Source: Brugia malayi
Lineage: Eukaryota; Nematoda; Chromadorea; Rhabditida; Onchocercidae
DNA length: 64,000 bases
Assembly: GCF_000002995.4 (NCBI RefSeq)
Contig: NW_025062478.1
Span: 5,494,001-5,558,000, forward strand
Direction of reading: 5' to 3'
Under the pieces are notes generated by a model. That model was not told the DNA's origin. It saw nothing but the letters and a program-made list of their open reading frames with translations, and did not search any database. Both the position numbers and the translations under genes were made by a program. Numbering within the stretch: the first letter of the stretch is position 1; each line of letters starts with the position of its first letter. Of the stretch, positions 1 to 11,300 are shown one piece after another.

Positions 1-127
1 CAAAAAATCAAAAATCTTCATATCATCATTTATAATTTCTGGTTCTTACAAACAAGTTAACTTTTGTCAACAAATAAAAAAAATAAAGATAAAAAGTTAT
101 CCTGAGATGAAGAAAAAAAACTTTCTG

Positions 128-175
128 CAATATTACCTATCTGAAATACTGCAATATTACCTATCTGAAATACAC
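128..175. repeat. Two tandem copies of a 24-bp unit
   Basis: The unit tgcaatattacctatctgaa plus atac occurs twice back to back (about 128-151 and 152-175). It overlaps the apparent stop codon of the HOP2-like exon, so the apparent C-terminal end there may be a product of the duplication. Confidence 0.8.
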
Positions 176-997
176 ATGATAGGTCATATATTTCACTCCT
201 AGACAGCTCAGTGATACGAGAACACAGCTATCAAACACGACTTCTGATGTCGAAATTTTCCAAATACCATTTTTTATGACTTTTATTTCGTTGCTAAGTT
301 CATTTAAGCGATTTTTCTTTTCGACGATAGATTCGTTCATAGCTTGGAGCTCTTCTTCATTGCATTTTTCAGTTTTGCTCTGGAAATAATTTCCAGTCAG
401 ATTAAAATTTTGGGCTTCCTTCCCATAAGGATTTCTGGATTTCCAGCAATTTCTATTGAAAATTGAAATAAATTTTGAATTACATTGTTATTTTCAGGGT
501 GAATGTTAGCATACTTGATCAGCGAAGTAGATCTTTTGTTTCGAAATAAGTTTCTCGCATAGGAATCCCCGTTCCACCCCAACATCCAAACATTTGATTA
601 CCTGCTGAAATTCTCTTTTTATTTGCATCATATAGCAGTTAAATAAATACGATCGAACATTTGAAAAACTGCAGCCTTCAAAATTAACTTTTAGTTAATT
701 AACAAACCTCCCAACTTTCAAGAACAAAAATTCAGGAAGCGAGAAAAACTCACAGCTTTGGGATATTCTTGTCGGAGATTATTCCACACATCAATAGCAC
801 TATACGGTCGATTTTGTTGCAGCATATAACTACATACCATCTCGATCACTGCAAAAGTTGAATTTAATGGAAGCTAATTTTTTAGGAATTCAAAAGAAAG
901 TTACTGCAAGAAGCAAAATATAAAATAAAGAAGATTCAAATTTTTTACCAACTTCATCCAGTTCACATTTGGTCAAGGTGCTGACGTTGGATGGCAT
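161..997 (-). CDS. HOP2/TBPIP-like meiotic recombination protein (PSMC3IP homologue), incomplete or damaged
   Basis: HOP2 pairs with MND1 and stimulates DMC1/RAD51 strand exchange in meiosis. Exon 1 (997-949, MPSNVSTLTK...) joins in phase to exon 2 (848-754), which encodes a winged-helix segment MLQQNRPYSAIDVWNNLRQE, very close to the HOP2 family pattern LQEQNRPYSSQDV..NLQ. A downstream exon (452 to the stop at 161-163) reads NPYGKEAQNF then NEEELQAMNESIVEKKNRL, matching the family segment MYGKQKIYF followed by a coiled coil. The linking piece near 690-600 (AAVFQMFD...) does not splice cleanly: it needs either a very short intron plus a tiny exon, or it carries a break. The predicted protein (about 160 residues) is shorter than the roughly 217-residue vertebrate protein, and the C-terminal half is not recognisable. 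The gene may continue past base 1, or be decaying. It lies head-to-tail upstream of nothing else on its strand but just downstream of TTK. Confidence 0.6.
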
Positions 998-2462
998 TCG
1001 ATTCAATCCTACAAGAAGCAATATATAATAATAATGCTATTAAAGTCAACCCTATACCAGAAGCCAATTTCTACATTCCTTCTAACACATACTTGCGAAA
1101 AGTATAGTTACCTTCAGAACTTTGAACCTTGATCCCCATGAATAAGTACTACTTATGGGGAAGGATGTACATACTTCATTTCCCACTGAGTCCCTTATTC
1201 TGTGAATGAAAAACTCGCATTAAAATGCAAAAAGAAAGAAAACAATGATATTTTCCAAAGTCTGCAGTTAACTACTGATATAATTTATTTCAGATTTTGA
1301 ATATTGAGTTGGAGGTTGTTCCATACCAAATTTTCAACTCACGAGAGTGGGAGGGTACAGAGTTCAATTTCTTCCATAAACCGTCTTCGCTCTAACAATC
1401 TAATTATTTATTACTATTGGTATTATTATTATTATATTATATTATTATTTACTTATTATTTTATTTATTACAACTACCAGTATTTATAGAATAAAATCCC
1501 TCAGTGATGCGCATAACACCGTATACAATAACTTGAATGCTTCAACCTATCCAAAGAATTCCGCTTCAATCCTCTCCTCTTTGGTTGGTTAATCTTCAAG
1601 TTTAACGACATCTTATCCTACCGGGTTGACCAACATGCTGTCTTTCACACACACACACATGTGGCTTATCTCTGCTAAAATTCCTTCAATTAATATTGCT
1701 CTCTTTACCTTAAATATGTAATTAATAAATCAATGACAAACATTTTCCAAAATATATGGTCCATGTGTTGAAACCTGATCTATTTATAAAGGCTCAAATA
1801 TATTAATAAAAATGACGGCCACATGAAATGACAAGTTTACAGGAGTGATTGGAACATCAATAACTAGTTTGAAAAAATCTTTCAGCTATTTCTAGGCAAA
1901 GAATGGGAAGGCAGTTCTCTTACGAAACCCTTTAACAGAACTGAGTAGCATTATAAAATCGTTAGAGATATAAAGAATAGAAAATTTGTACAGTAACACC
2001 AATTTGCACTAATAATAATCATTCTAAATAAACATTTAAAAAATTCCTCAATGAAGCAACAGAACCGCTTTGATATGTGTCTAAGAACAGTCAATTAAAT
2101 TATAATTTCTCATTAATAACAGCATCATTTAATATTCAAATCGTTCCGTCTTTACTCGCAGTCGAGTAAAGACAGAACAGAAAGTCACTAGAAACTAAAC
2201 TTAATTGAGAAAGTTTAAAAAAAAGTGAACCCCATTACCATTAATTTGAAAATGAATATTAATCCCTGTATAGTTCGACACCTCACACTATGTAGACTAT
2301 AAATCTCGTGTATTTATATGTATTAAAAATGCAGTCATATCTCGTTCGCCTCACTTCATTCAGTGTATCTTATTTAAATATAGTTAACAAATATTACGCT
2401 TAGTTTAAATTCTTAACACAGAGCTAAAATATACAGGAAAATAGGCAATAATTTATTCATAT
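998..2462. other. Intergenic: low-complexity and hairpin DNA, no gene seen
   Basis: This stretch lies between the HOP2-like start and the TTK stop, both on the minus strand. It holds an A/T-only TTA/TAT-rich tract (about 1413-1475), a short CA run (about 1646-1661) and a strong hairpin at 2148-2173. I found no convincing exon. Confidence 0.6.
2148..2173. repeat. Perfect 11-bp inverted repeat (hairpin) downstream of TTK
   Basis: gtctttactcg (2148-2158) is followed by a 4-base loop and its exact complement cgagtaaagac (2163-2173). After one mismatch the stem extends by three more pairs (ttc/gaa). It sits about 290 bases past the TTK stop on the transcribed side, so it may lie in the 3' UTR or just beyond it. 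Confidence 0.85.
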
Positions 2463-5400
2463 TCAAGTGAATTTGCTCATCACTAGATCTTTTCTCGTAG
2501 TTGTTGGATCTCGTCGTTGCATAAGATCACGAAGTTTTCGTGCTGAAGTTCGCGGTGTAGAATTCCGTAAATCTTCAGCCACTTTCATTAAATCACTGTC
2601 ATCCTGCGGTAAAACTGACTCATCCATACATTTACGAACTTTTCCTTAAATAATCAGTATTAAAATAATTCTCTTGGAATTATTTTCTAGGGCACCTTTT
2701 GTAATGGATAGGTCAAAATCATTTCATGCTTTGTTCGACCTCTACAAAAGAAAACAAGAATTGGAAGTTATAATTCCATAAAGATCGATTAAATAAGAAA
2801 CTTACTCGTCAAATATGGATGTTTCTGTAATTCCTCAACGCTAGACCGCTGGTCGGGATCTCTTGTTAAGCATCTCTAGAAAAAGGCACTTCATAATAGT
2901 AAAACTGAAAGCATGCTGAACAATAAGATGAATAAAAATATGAGCTCCTGCACAATAATTATAAAAATATTTACTTTTAAAACATCCATTAAATCAGCAT
3001 CTTCGATTTTCTCAAAAACTATTGGTTTATTCAAAATAGCATGCATCTTTTGGATTGGGTTTGTCCACATTTGATATGGCGTATGTCCATAAACCATGTT
3101 ATACAATATGCAACCCAAAGCCCATACATCACATTTTTTACGAACCTAAAAGATTTCCATAAGAATTTGAAATAAGTTTCTAAATCTCGTAATGTCACTG
3201 TAAACAAAGAATGTTTCTAATTCATTTCTAAAGAGCATTCTAGCAATTTGTTTTCCATTTTACAACTATCGTCCCTATCTTTACGAATTTATAATACTAA
3301 ATATCGAGTTCCTTAATGAGAGGAGTAGAAATTTTCATTTTTCTCTAACCACCAAACCGATAAAAACAAAAATGTTCCTAAAATTTACCTTGTAAATCTC
3401 TTTTCCGTCATGCACTGAAGCATTTGAACCTGCAATAGCTTCTGGCGGCATATAAGATAGTGTTCCCATCTGTGTGTCTTTCATTACTGACGTCTTATTT
3501 GTTGGAATAGCAGACGAAATTCCAAAATCGATTAATTTTAGATTTCCGCCGACAAGAAGAAAATTTGCCGGTTTCAAATCAGAATGGACAATACCTGGAA
3601 ATTATAAAAAAAGTCATCTAGCTTTGACAATAAAAAAGAAAAAACAGGATTCTTGCTCACCTTTTTCATGAATAGTACGCACACATTTTAACATTTCACT
3701 CCAATAAAATCGGATAAATATATCATCAATTTGATTCCTCCGAGTCTTCAGGAAAGTTGCCAAATCGGTATCACCTTTTTCCATCACTACATACAAGAAA
3801 TCACCATGAAGTTCACTAAAAAAAATAACTTCATTGACGTCTACCAAAAGTTTCATAGCTATGCTTGAGATTTGTTTTAACTTATTAGTTGACACTTTCT
3901 AGCTGATTTTTACTAGTACTATTAAAATCACATACTAATCAAACATCTCCACAACACATCCTGTATCCTTCAAACTAAGCAGCAGTTTGATTTCGTTTAA
4001 GTAGGCACTGCGGCAGCAATAATCAGCTTCCGATAAATCAACACACTTCACTGCACGTAATTTCTTCTGTCTTTCGTCTAATACTTGATAAACCTTGAAT
4101 AAATGAAAAAATCTATCTCTTTTCAAACAAATGAATCGAGCGCAATCGTAATTATTGAGAAAGCAAATATAACTCTTTTGAATAAGTTCAGATCAAATGT
4201 ACGTATGAAAAATTGAAGCAATTGAAAATACTACAAATAAAGTCTAACTTTACTGGAGCCTCCTTTACCCAATAAGTCGATCACAACATACGGATGACTG
4301 TTTACGTAAACATAATGGTTAGGACGAGAAGTGGAAGCAGATTCTGAACGACGTAATGCGTGGACTGCTGATGTTGCCACACCATCACCATTCGGACCTG
4401 TTGATTGCTCCTTGAATAAGACTTCTGTTAACTGTTCCAGAGTTTTTTTGTGAAGCATTTGAATTTTTTGGCACCATCTAGTCAAAAATATTTAGAAGCT
4501 CTTAGTTAAGAGATATATTCCTTACAACATGGGCACTAGCAGTTCGTTTTTTCCTGTCTTCAGCTGATCTGCTGGCTGATTTGCTACACCGCGCAACAGA
4601 ATCATTAACTTTCTCGATTTGATCAGGGGCTACAAATATTTTTTGCTCAAAAAGCTAATCCAATCAAATTCAAAGACATCACATTCTTTTTATAAAAAGT
4701 AGTTTCTGGTTTTTGGTTTTGATCCCTAACATAACTTAAATCAACCTTACTTTGAATTCGCCATGAAAACTTCAATATGTACTGCAGAGATGTTTAATTT
4801 TACATAAAAACTAAAAAGACTTAAATAGATGAAGAAAAAAAGCAAAAAAATTAAACAAACATTTTGATGTTGCAATAATGGGTTCTATAGGAATGCCAAC
4901 AGAAGTTCCAGTTTTCGAATTATTAACGGTAAATGTACAAGGTACTGCACTACTACTCGGTTTCAATGATGAATCTTGTATTGCAGGTTCTGGAATAGAT
5001 GGCGTCTTGACCATGTTAATATTTTTTAAAAGCTTGGTCGGAGCTGTACAAGTCATGCGTGTATTTGTCGGAGCTGTAAGTACACTGTTTTCTTTATCGC
5101 CATCACCTATAAATACATCGCTTCTTTCTTATAAACACATTATATACCTTAATGGAGAATAAACTTAGGTTACTCTTAAAAAAAAAAAAAAAAAGTCCTG
5201 GTAATATTATATCGACCTTTTCTTGTCAGCAATATAAAGAAATAATTTTCACAATAGCCATCTTCAATCTTCATAGCAATTTCCTCATTACGATATATGC
5301 TTCGAAACCCTGACTGATCTGTTACAAATTTAAATAAAATGAGCAAAGACGTACTTTGTGCGCTTTGATTCTGATCTCCCTGTTCTTTCTTGTTTTGAGA

Positions 5401-5469
5401 GACTTGTAGTTCTCTAGCAGTACGCTCCGCTAATTTACGAAGACGTTCTCGCAAGTCTGAAGTTGACAT
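2463..5469 (-). CDS. TTK: Dual-specificity spindle-checkpoint kinase Mps1/TTK
   Basis: Mps1/TTK phosphorylates kinetochore KNL1 to recruit checkpoint proteins. Start [20 protein letters not shown] at 5469 follows CTTTTTCAG directly, which supports this start and a trans-splice site. Exons 5469-5355 and 5106-4861 encode a polar N-terminal region. The kinase domain then reads in order: [15 protein letters not shown] (glycine loop), RAVKCVDL (catalytic Lys), [13 protein letters not shown] (hinge), [11 protein letters not shown] (catalytic loop with HSD, as in TTK, rather than HRD), [11 protein letters not shown] (DFG), [12 protein letters not shown] (activation segment), [15 protein letters not shown], and [20 protein letters not shown]. 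The last exon ([20 protein letters not shown]) ends at TGA 2463-2465. About ten exons; the junction between the exon ending near 4522 and the next (4480 region) is uncertain. No TPR domain was recognised. AATAAA lies only a few bases past the stop, so the 3' UTR may be very short. Confidence 0.93.
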
Positions 5470-5490
5470 CTGAAAAAGAGAACAAGTTAC
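5470..5490 (-). promoter_or_regulatory. Probable spliced-leader acceptor of TTK
   Basis: On the minus strand a pyrimidine-rich run ending CTCTTTTTCAG abuts the ATG with no gap. No upstream donor or coding exon is seen, as expected for a trans-splice site. The inference rests on position only. Confidence 0.6.
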
Positions 5491-5777
5491 GGTTAACGTA
5501 ACAAGTCGGGTTAAAACGAGCAGAGGTATACGAAATTTATTTTTTATGAAATGATACACATCATAATTCAGATTTTCTTCTTTCCTTATTTCACGATGGT
5601 CAAGTGGTTAAACCACAAAGATAAATTTTGCCCTGTTAAGCAAGCTAAAATGGGTTTATTCACTTTAAAACGAAATTAGAAATGTTGCTATCACATTTCT
5701 ATCTTTTCTGGCGATTTGGCCACGATCCTTAATTAAATTTAAGTGACACCACGGAGTGCTAATCCTAAACAGTAATG

Positions 5778-5916
5778 TGTTATCGATAATACAAATCTCA
5801 TTATATTCTTGTCTTGTATTAATCTACTAGCATTTTATTTCAAACACAAATAATGAAACTGTTATCAAGCCCATATAGCAATGATAACAGTGATAACGCA
5901 CTAAAATCATGATAAC
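5778..5916. promoter_or_regulatory. Cluster of GATAA-type sites
   Basis: At least five GATAAC or GTTATC words occur in about 140 bases (near 5778, 5862, 5884, 5892 and 5911), about 0.3-0.45 kb upstream of the TTK start. GATA-family factors bind WGATAR. A regulatory role is inferred from density alone. Confidence 0.4.
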
Positions 5917-5987
5917 AACATATCACCACATAAGTTAAGCAACTGACTCAAACTGAAATGAAATGCGGAAAAATGAATCTCATCAGC

Positions 5988-6150
5988 CCCGTCGATTTGG
6001 AAATATGCGCGCGCCTGGTTTAAGCTTGAGTAGCGAAAAAAAAACCGGAATGGGAGAGCGACTTTTAAGCGCAAGGGGGAGGGTGAGAAGTTGCTGCAAA
6101 AGTTCCGCGGAAGTGAAATCCTCGGGACTGACTCTCGGAAACCTCCCTTG
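5988..6150. promoter_or_regulatory. GC-rich island upstream of TTK
   Basis: This stretch is clearly richer in G, C and CpG (gcgcgcgcc, ttccgcgg) than the AT-rich flanks. Both strands stay open for about 200 bases because stop codons are AT-rich. I read it as promoter or unmethylated island DNA rather than a gene; a diverged exon is not excluded. Confidence 0.35.
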
Positions 6151-7473
6151 AAAATTTCAAGTTCGTCTGTGAAGCAAAATAATTTGCAAATCTCTCGAAG
6201 CATGAAAATATAAATTAGAAGATATATTACATCAAATCAGTAATAATTTCGGCGAAATCGAATATCAGTGAATTTCTTAAAAGTGTTAACAAGACTGTCT
6301 GTGTTTTTTTTTTAAACTACATGAATTGAAGATATGTTTTGTATGGGTGAACTTCCATAGATGGAATAAGTATTTCTGGATATGGTCTTTCTGCTTTATG
6401 TCTAAAATTAAAGTAAAAGTAACTGTACCATTTAATGTTAAAGTAACTATGAGATTAAGGAACTCTTCCTCAGTTACAGTATATAGATAATAAAAGTTAA
6501 ATCATCTCTTGATTTACATAAGTTGAAGTAAGTGAATCAAAACAAACTTTTTTACATAGATTACAAAAAATTTTATGTAGTTTAAGCGTACGTCACAATA
6601 TGAACCACGTAATCTAAGCGTTTTGGAGCAACGTTCATTCATTAACAATAGTGTCAGGCTGATATGATAACTTTTGCCATAAATAATATCATATACCACA
6701 TTGATCCACACAAAATTGGTCTTTTAAATTTATTTTCAATACATTTATGCAAATTGTTAAGTTATGTGATATGCTTGTATGGAGTAAGGATAAAGACGGT
6801 TAGGCCAAAGAAATGAAAAAAAAAAAAAAAAAAAAAAAAACAAATCAATAGATGGAAAAGTGGAGTGGGAAAAGCCGATAAAAGCACTTAAGATATAAAA
6901 GTTAGTGTTAGATATATGTTCATATAACTTATTGTTTCTTATAGACACTTCTTAGATTAAAAATAATTTGTGTGTGTCAATGACCTTTTTATTATCATGA
7001 ATTCCAGGTAATTTTTAAAGCAGCAAACTTAGTTTATTCAAAATGAACTGCAATTATAGCTGAAATAAAAGAGGTAACCTTGAAAATTTTAGATTCATCG
7101 TTTTTCAATAGTACATTCTTCAACCTTGATAACTTCATTTTTTCGTGATATTAGGAATTGATCGACTCGTACCGAGGATTTGCCGGAAGGTGCAGACTCC
7201 ACGTTTCAATGTACTTTACCCATACATGAAAAGAACTTTATAGTAGAAATCAATAAATTCTGTTTTTTTTTTTCTTGCGTAAATGCGTCTTTCACGTAAA
7301 TGCAAATAAGAGAAAATGTAATGTAATTTGTAGAGAAAATCGTTGAAAAAACAAAAATGGTGATTTTTTTTGTCGTCATTGATGACAAATGTCTGACTGA
7401 TCTGCTCATTTACTTTTAATTCTGCAATTACCTTCGTTTTTTTTTTTCTTTTTTTGTAACTTCACTGGCCTGC

Positions 7474-7481
7474 TATAAAAG
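7474..7481 (+). promoter_or_regulatory. TATA box of the polyproline secreted-protein gene
   Basis: TATAAAAG lies 101 bases before the ATG at 7582, with a T-rich stretch just upstream. Spacing suits a short 5' leader without an intron. Confidence 0.55.
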
Positions 7482-7581
7482 TGTTCCATCTGTAGAATTT
7501 AATTTTTATATTCTCTCTACATATCGAATTGCCGTATTAAAATTGGTGGAAGTTACGGGAACGCCGTCGAATTTCAAAGTG

Positions 7582-8147
7582 ATGCGTTTGACATATTTCT
7601 GCTTGGCTTTGTTTTCATTTGTGATACTACCAACCGATAGTTACTTCTGCTGCGTGTAAGTGTATTCCTCCAGAATTTTTAGAAAATAGCCCTGATTCCA
7701 CCTTTTCCGGATTGTATAAAACCTTTAACCTCAAGAAGTCATTTTTGGATCATATTATACAATGACTTGATGATATTCTTAGCTGAGAGATGGAAGAAAA
7801 ATTTTTGAATTATTATTGAAAAATCTATTTTCTTACAATGACATTTCGGCTAATTTAGTTTAAAGCCTATGTGCATTTTATTTGTCCCTCACAGAAATGT
7901 ATTTACGAAATTTTAGCATCATTATTTCTTTCCTAGTTTATTTTGTTAACTAAAAGAAAAGCCTGAATAGATAATGGATCTCAGTTTTCCTCCTTCGTTT
8001 TAACAATTAGCAGCTCTTTTAGAACCTTATAAAATTTTCAACTCTTAATGCTATTACATTCAGAATTAAGTTATTTTTAGGCCTTTTTTGCCGTTCGTGT
8101 GTCAGTGTTTATGCTGTCCACCACCACCGCCACCACCACCACCACCA

Positions 8148-8194
<47 letters not shown>

Positions 8195-8312
8195 ACCACC
8201 ACCCGCACCTTACGTCTATCCACGAAGGCCTATAGGAGTCGGCTATGGTTTTGGCCTGCTTCGAAGGCATCGCAGTGCAAGATCGATAGTCTTTAAGAGA
8301 CGACAGTTGTGA
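7582..8312 (+). CDS. Small secreted Cys-rich polyproline protein
   Basis: Two exons, 7582-7655 and 8081-8312, join in phase (donor GTAAGTG, acceptor TTATTTTTAG; the junction completes a Val codon). The product is about 101 residues. It has a signal peptide (MRLTYFCLALFSFVILPTDS), a Cys cluster (YFCCVPFLPFVCQCLCC), a run of about 31 prolines at 8118-8201 coded by CCA/CCG triplets, then APYVYPRRPIGVGYGFG and a basic tail with two dibasic sites ending FKRRQL. It is probably an extracellular matrix or secreted peptide-like protein. No known family was recognised. The proline tract is a trinucleotide repeat and is likely variable in length. It is open in other frames too, so ORF length alone is weak evidence; the signal peptide and clean intron are the support. 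Poly(A) signals follow near 8523 and 8628. Confidence 0.78.
8118..8203. repeat. (CCR)n trinucleotide tract coding for polyproline
   Basis: About 29 CCA/CCG triplets in a row, with CCG interruptions. All three frames on one strand stay open and the other strand reads as a Trp/Arg-rich shadow. Confidence 0.9.
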
Positions 8313-11300
8313 TAATAGTAATCTTAATATTTTCCACAACCGGTCAGTATTGGAGCCTAGGAAAATGTCTGAGTGATATTTTCTTCTTATATTCTCTATC
8401 TGAATTAGAGTGAAATTCTTAAAACATGATGTTATCCTATACATGGAATCTTGTACTCATATTTATCAAAAGAGTTAACACTACTATATCAGAAAAATAT
8501 TTTGATTCATTGTAATATTGTAGAATAAAATAACATATCATTACTCTTGGCAGTTGCTACTATTAATGATTAGAATTAATCATAAGAGATTTATGGCATT
8601 ATTTTAGCAGATATTATTGACGATAATGAATAAAAGTTGTTACTAGTTTAGTCCTCAATCAGAGAATTTTTCAAAAAAAAAAAAAAAATCTGAGGAAAAA
8701 TATGTTGATATTTCTATTCATGCATTATATGCACCTTAAAATAAAATTATTGTGCGCATGCGCTGCATAATATGTTGCATCGAAGGACTGATGCAAAAAC
8801 ATAGAAAGTAATAAGATCGAAAGAAGAAAGTATGATTTAAGGAAAACACATCGAATAGTGTTTCTACGTTTAGCTAAAAATCTATCAAATCTTTCTCAAC
8901 TGATATTCAAACTATTTTTGGATGGAATAATGTATATACACGGTATGGTGGCGAAAAAATGAAAATCTGATTAAATTTAAATTAGATTAGAAATTAGATT
9001 AATTAGAAATTAGAAAGAGCTTAAATTAGAAAGCAAGTGATAAGAGTGCCCTTTAAATTCTATCTTGACACATACATTTACTTCTTGTTTATCAATAAAG
9101 TAAGGGAAACTTTCGATTGTCACCTTCATTAATGAAATGATAAATATATTGGTTTTGTGTGTGAAGAAATGTGACATATCACATGAAAACATTATTCATC
9201 CGTTACACTTAAGCGTAATCTTTAATATAACTGTCAGTTCACTAATAAAGATGACAGTATTGAAAGTCATTCTTAAACTTAAATTATACGGAATGAAGAG
9301 CACATGTGGAAGCGACATGTGAAGAATGTTGCCACACTATTTAGAATCAAACGAAAATGAATTTCTATTTGGCATTATGAAAGAGAGTAATTGTGCAGAA
9401 AATATAAATATTTTTTAACTAGAGTGGAGATAGGGAGAATTTAGAATCAGCAATATGACGAAAGCTTTTTTTTAGTACGAAACACTGAAATAAATGGATA
9501 ATTTATTTACTTATTTACTCTCCTACTTGCAACGAGTTAATAGTTGCTGTTATTTATTAAGAATAGTAACTATTAACACTTACTGTAATTCGTAAAATTT
9601 GATTGATATAAATTTACATGTGAGTTCACGGCAAAAATGAATGTTCAAACTTTGTAAATATCTTTAAGTCAAGAAACAAAAATATTTTAATAACATATGT
9701 AACACGGCTAATGTGGATGCAATAAATATAAAGATTGCTTCAAATCTAGAAGCTCATTCTAACCTATTTTAGTCCTAGAAATGTCTTTACGATGTCAAGA
9801 CGAAATGATGCATGCTGTAGTAGGTTTGCTTCTTAATCTGGCTTGCATGCAGCAGATCTGCCTCAGACCGATCATTGAAGATTTGCTTCAGGTCTCCATA
9901 TTACAGCTTTGTCTCAAACCTGCTATTCCTTCTCTTTATTCATTTTAATCCATTTTCGTTGAAAACTGAGCTACTTCTTTCGTTATGATCTTTTGCTGTT
10001 TCTATCAACTAATGTGCCAATAATTCGAAACCAAAGGATAATCAAAGTGGGTACAGTAATGGAGATACGAATCAATGATGAAAGGAACATCTTCTTAAAA
10101 TCAATAATTTATTTAAAAAAAAATTACTAATTTTTTAAAGAACTAAATCTTCAAGTAAGTTTTCTCAGTTTTCCAACATTTCAAGCATCGGCTAGCCAGT
10201 TAATCTGCATATAAATATTTGTCAGATTAAGTGTTAAAAAGCAGAACCCTACTGTGACAATAGCAGCTGCGTTGAAGATGTCTTTTTCTCCAATTATATT
10301 GTACTATTTTTTGCATGAATAGCTCCGAATCATTTCATATAGTTATTATAGCTTAGCTAAACTGTGCATATTTACATAGTAATTAATTTCTCAATGATAA
10401 AGTTGGTTGTGATGGTAAAATGAAGTATCGGAAGTGAGAGACGAAAGTGATAATTAATTTTACTGTCATTTGCTTTTTTTTTGTGTAAAGCACAATTCCT
10501 TCCCAATATGAGTAATTCATTGCTCTCATACTGATGAAATAACGAATTACACTTGCACGACTTCATAGAAGTGATGGGAATCAGAGAGAGACCTCAAATT
10601 AAACAGGTTTGTTTACTCACCAAACTATAAACAGTCATCGAAATAGTTGAAAGTTTCGGGAAACATATCAATGAATTAGAGATTTTAAGAAAACAAAGGA
10701 ATGGTTCCTTTTCAGTTTCATGTTTGCAAGGGTTGAAGGACATTTTCGCACATCACTCTTTTTCTTCTTCCATTTCTCTCGCACATCACTGCTTTGATCA
10801 CCGGTTGAAACAACGGTTACTACGAGCATGTGAGAAAAAGCCCTTACTGACGTATCAAATGACACAGAAGGTTACACGTATCGAGAGCACTTCAACAATT
10901 TCACTTTCCACATTTGGCATCGAAATTTCATGCCTTCCTCAACTGCAATCACAAAATTTCAGAAGTAATATGTGCACGAAATAGCTTCTAAATACTAATG
11001 GAACATAATCAAGTGCAATTGTCCAAAAGTGTTCGCATACTAAAAACTGGCGTTAATCACATTTCATTGGATGAAGCATCAAGAACTTCCTGCATCAGAA
11101 TAATTTCAATTAATATCATTAATTGAAATCAAAATAATTTCTATTCGAAACGACCGTTTTATTTCTTTATAGATTTTGTAAAGTACTCTTCTTTCCTCAG
11201 AGATCATTTCCCATAAGAAGGTGCAAAAACTGCAAGTTATCCTCGAAGTCAGAAAAACACACTTCAACAATGATATTGATGAAATGAAATGTTTTCTCAG

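Larger units (their letters stand above)
5491..7581. other. Intergenic: promoter-like DNA, no gene seen
   Basis: It separates the divergent TTK (-) and Pro-rich (+) genes. Contents: a cluster of GATAAC/GTTATC words (about 5778-5915), a GC-rich island (about 5988-6150), an A24-like run (about 6817-6840) and a TATA box at 7474. The open frames here are short and lack family resemblance or splice support. Confidence 0.6.

Noticed and set aside
397..585. 62-codon minus-strand frame starting MLGWNGDSYARNLF
   Set aside because: Overlaps the HOP2-like exon in another frame; the HOP2 frame (PYGKEAQNF) continues into the coiled coil and this one stops.
5592..5660. tRNA-like A-box word gatggtcaagtggttaa
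   Set aside because: No matching B box (GGTTCRA) at the right distance and no cloverleaf arms.
5907..6203. 98-codon minus-strand frame (and overlapping plus frame)
   Set aside because: Open on both strands because the island is GC-rich; no family resemblance, signal or splice support.
8109..8444. 111-codon minus-strand frame rich in Trp and Arg
   Set aside because: It is the antisense of the proline-codon repeat; repeat composition alone keeps it open.
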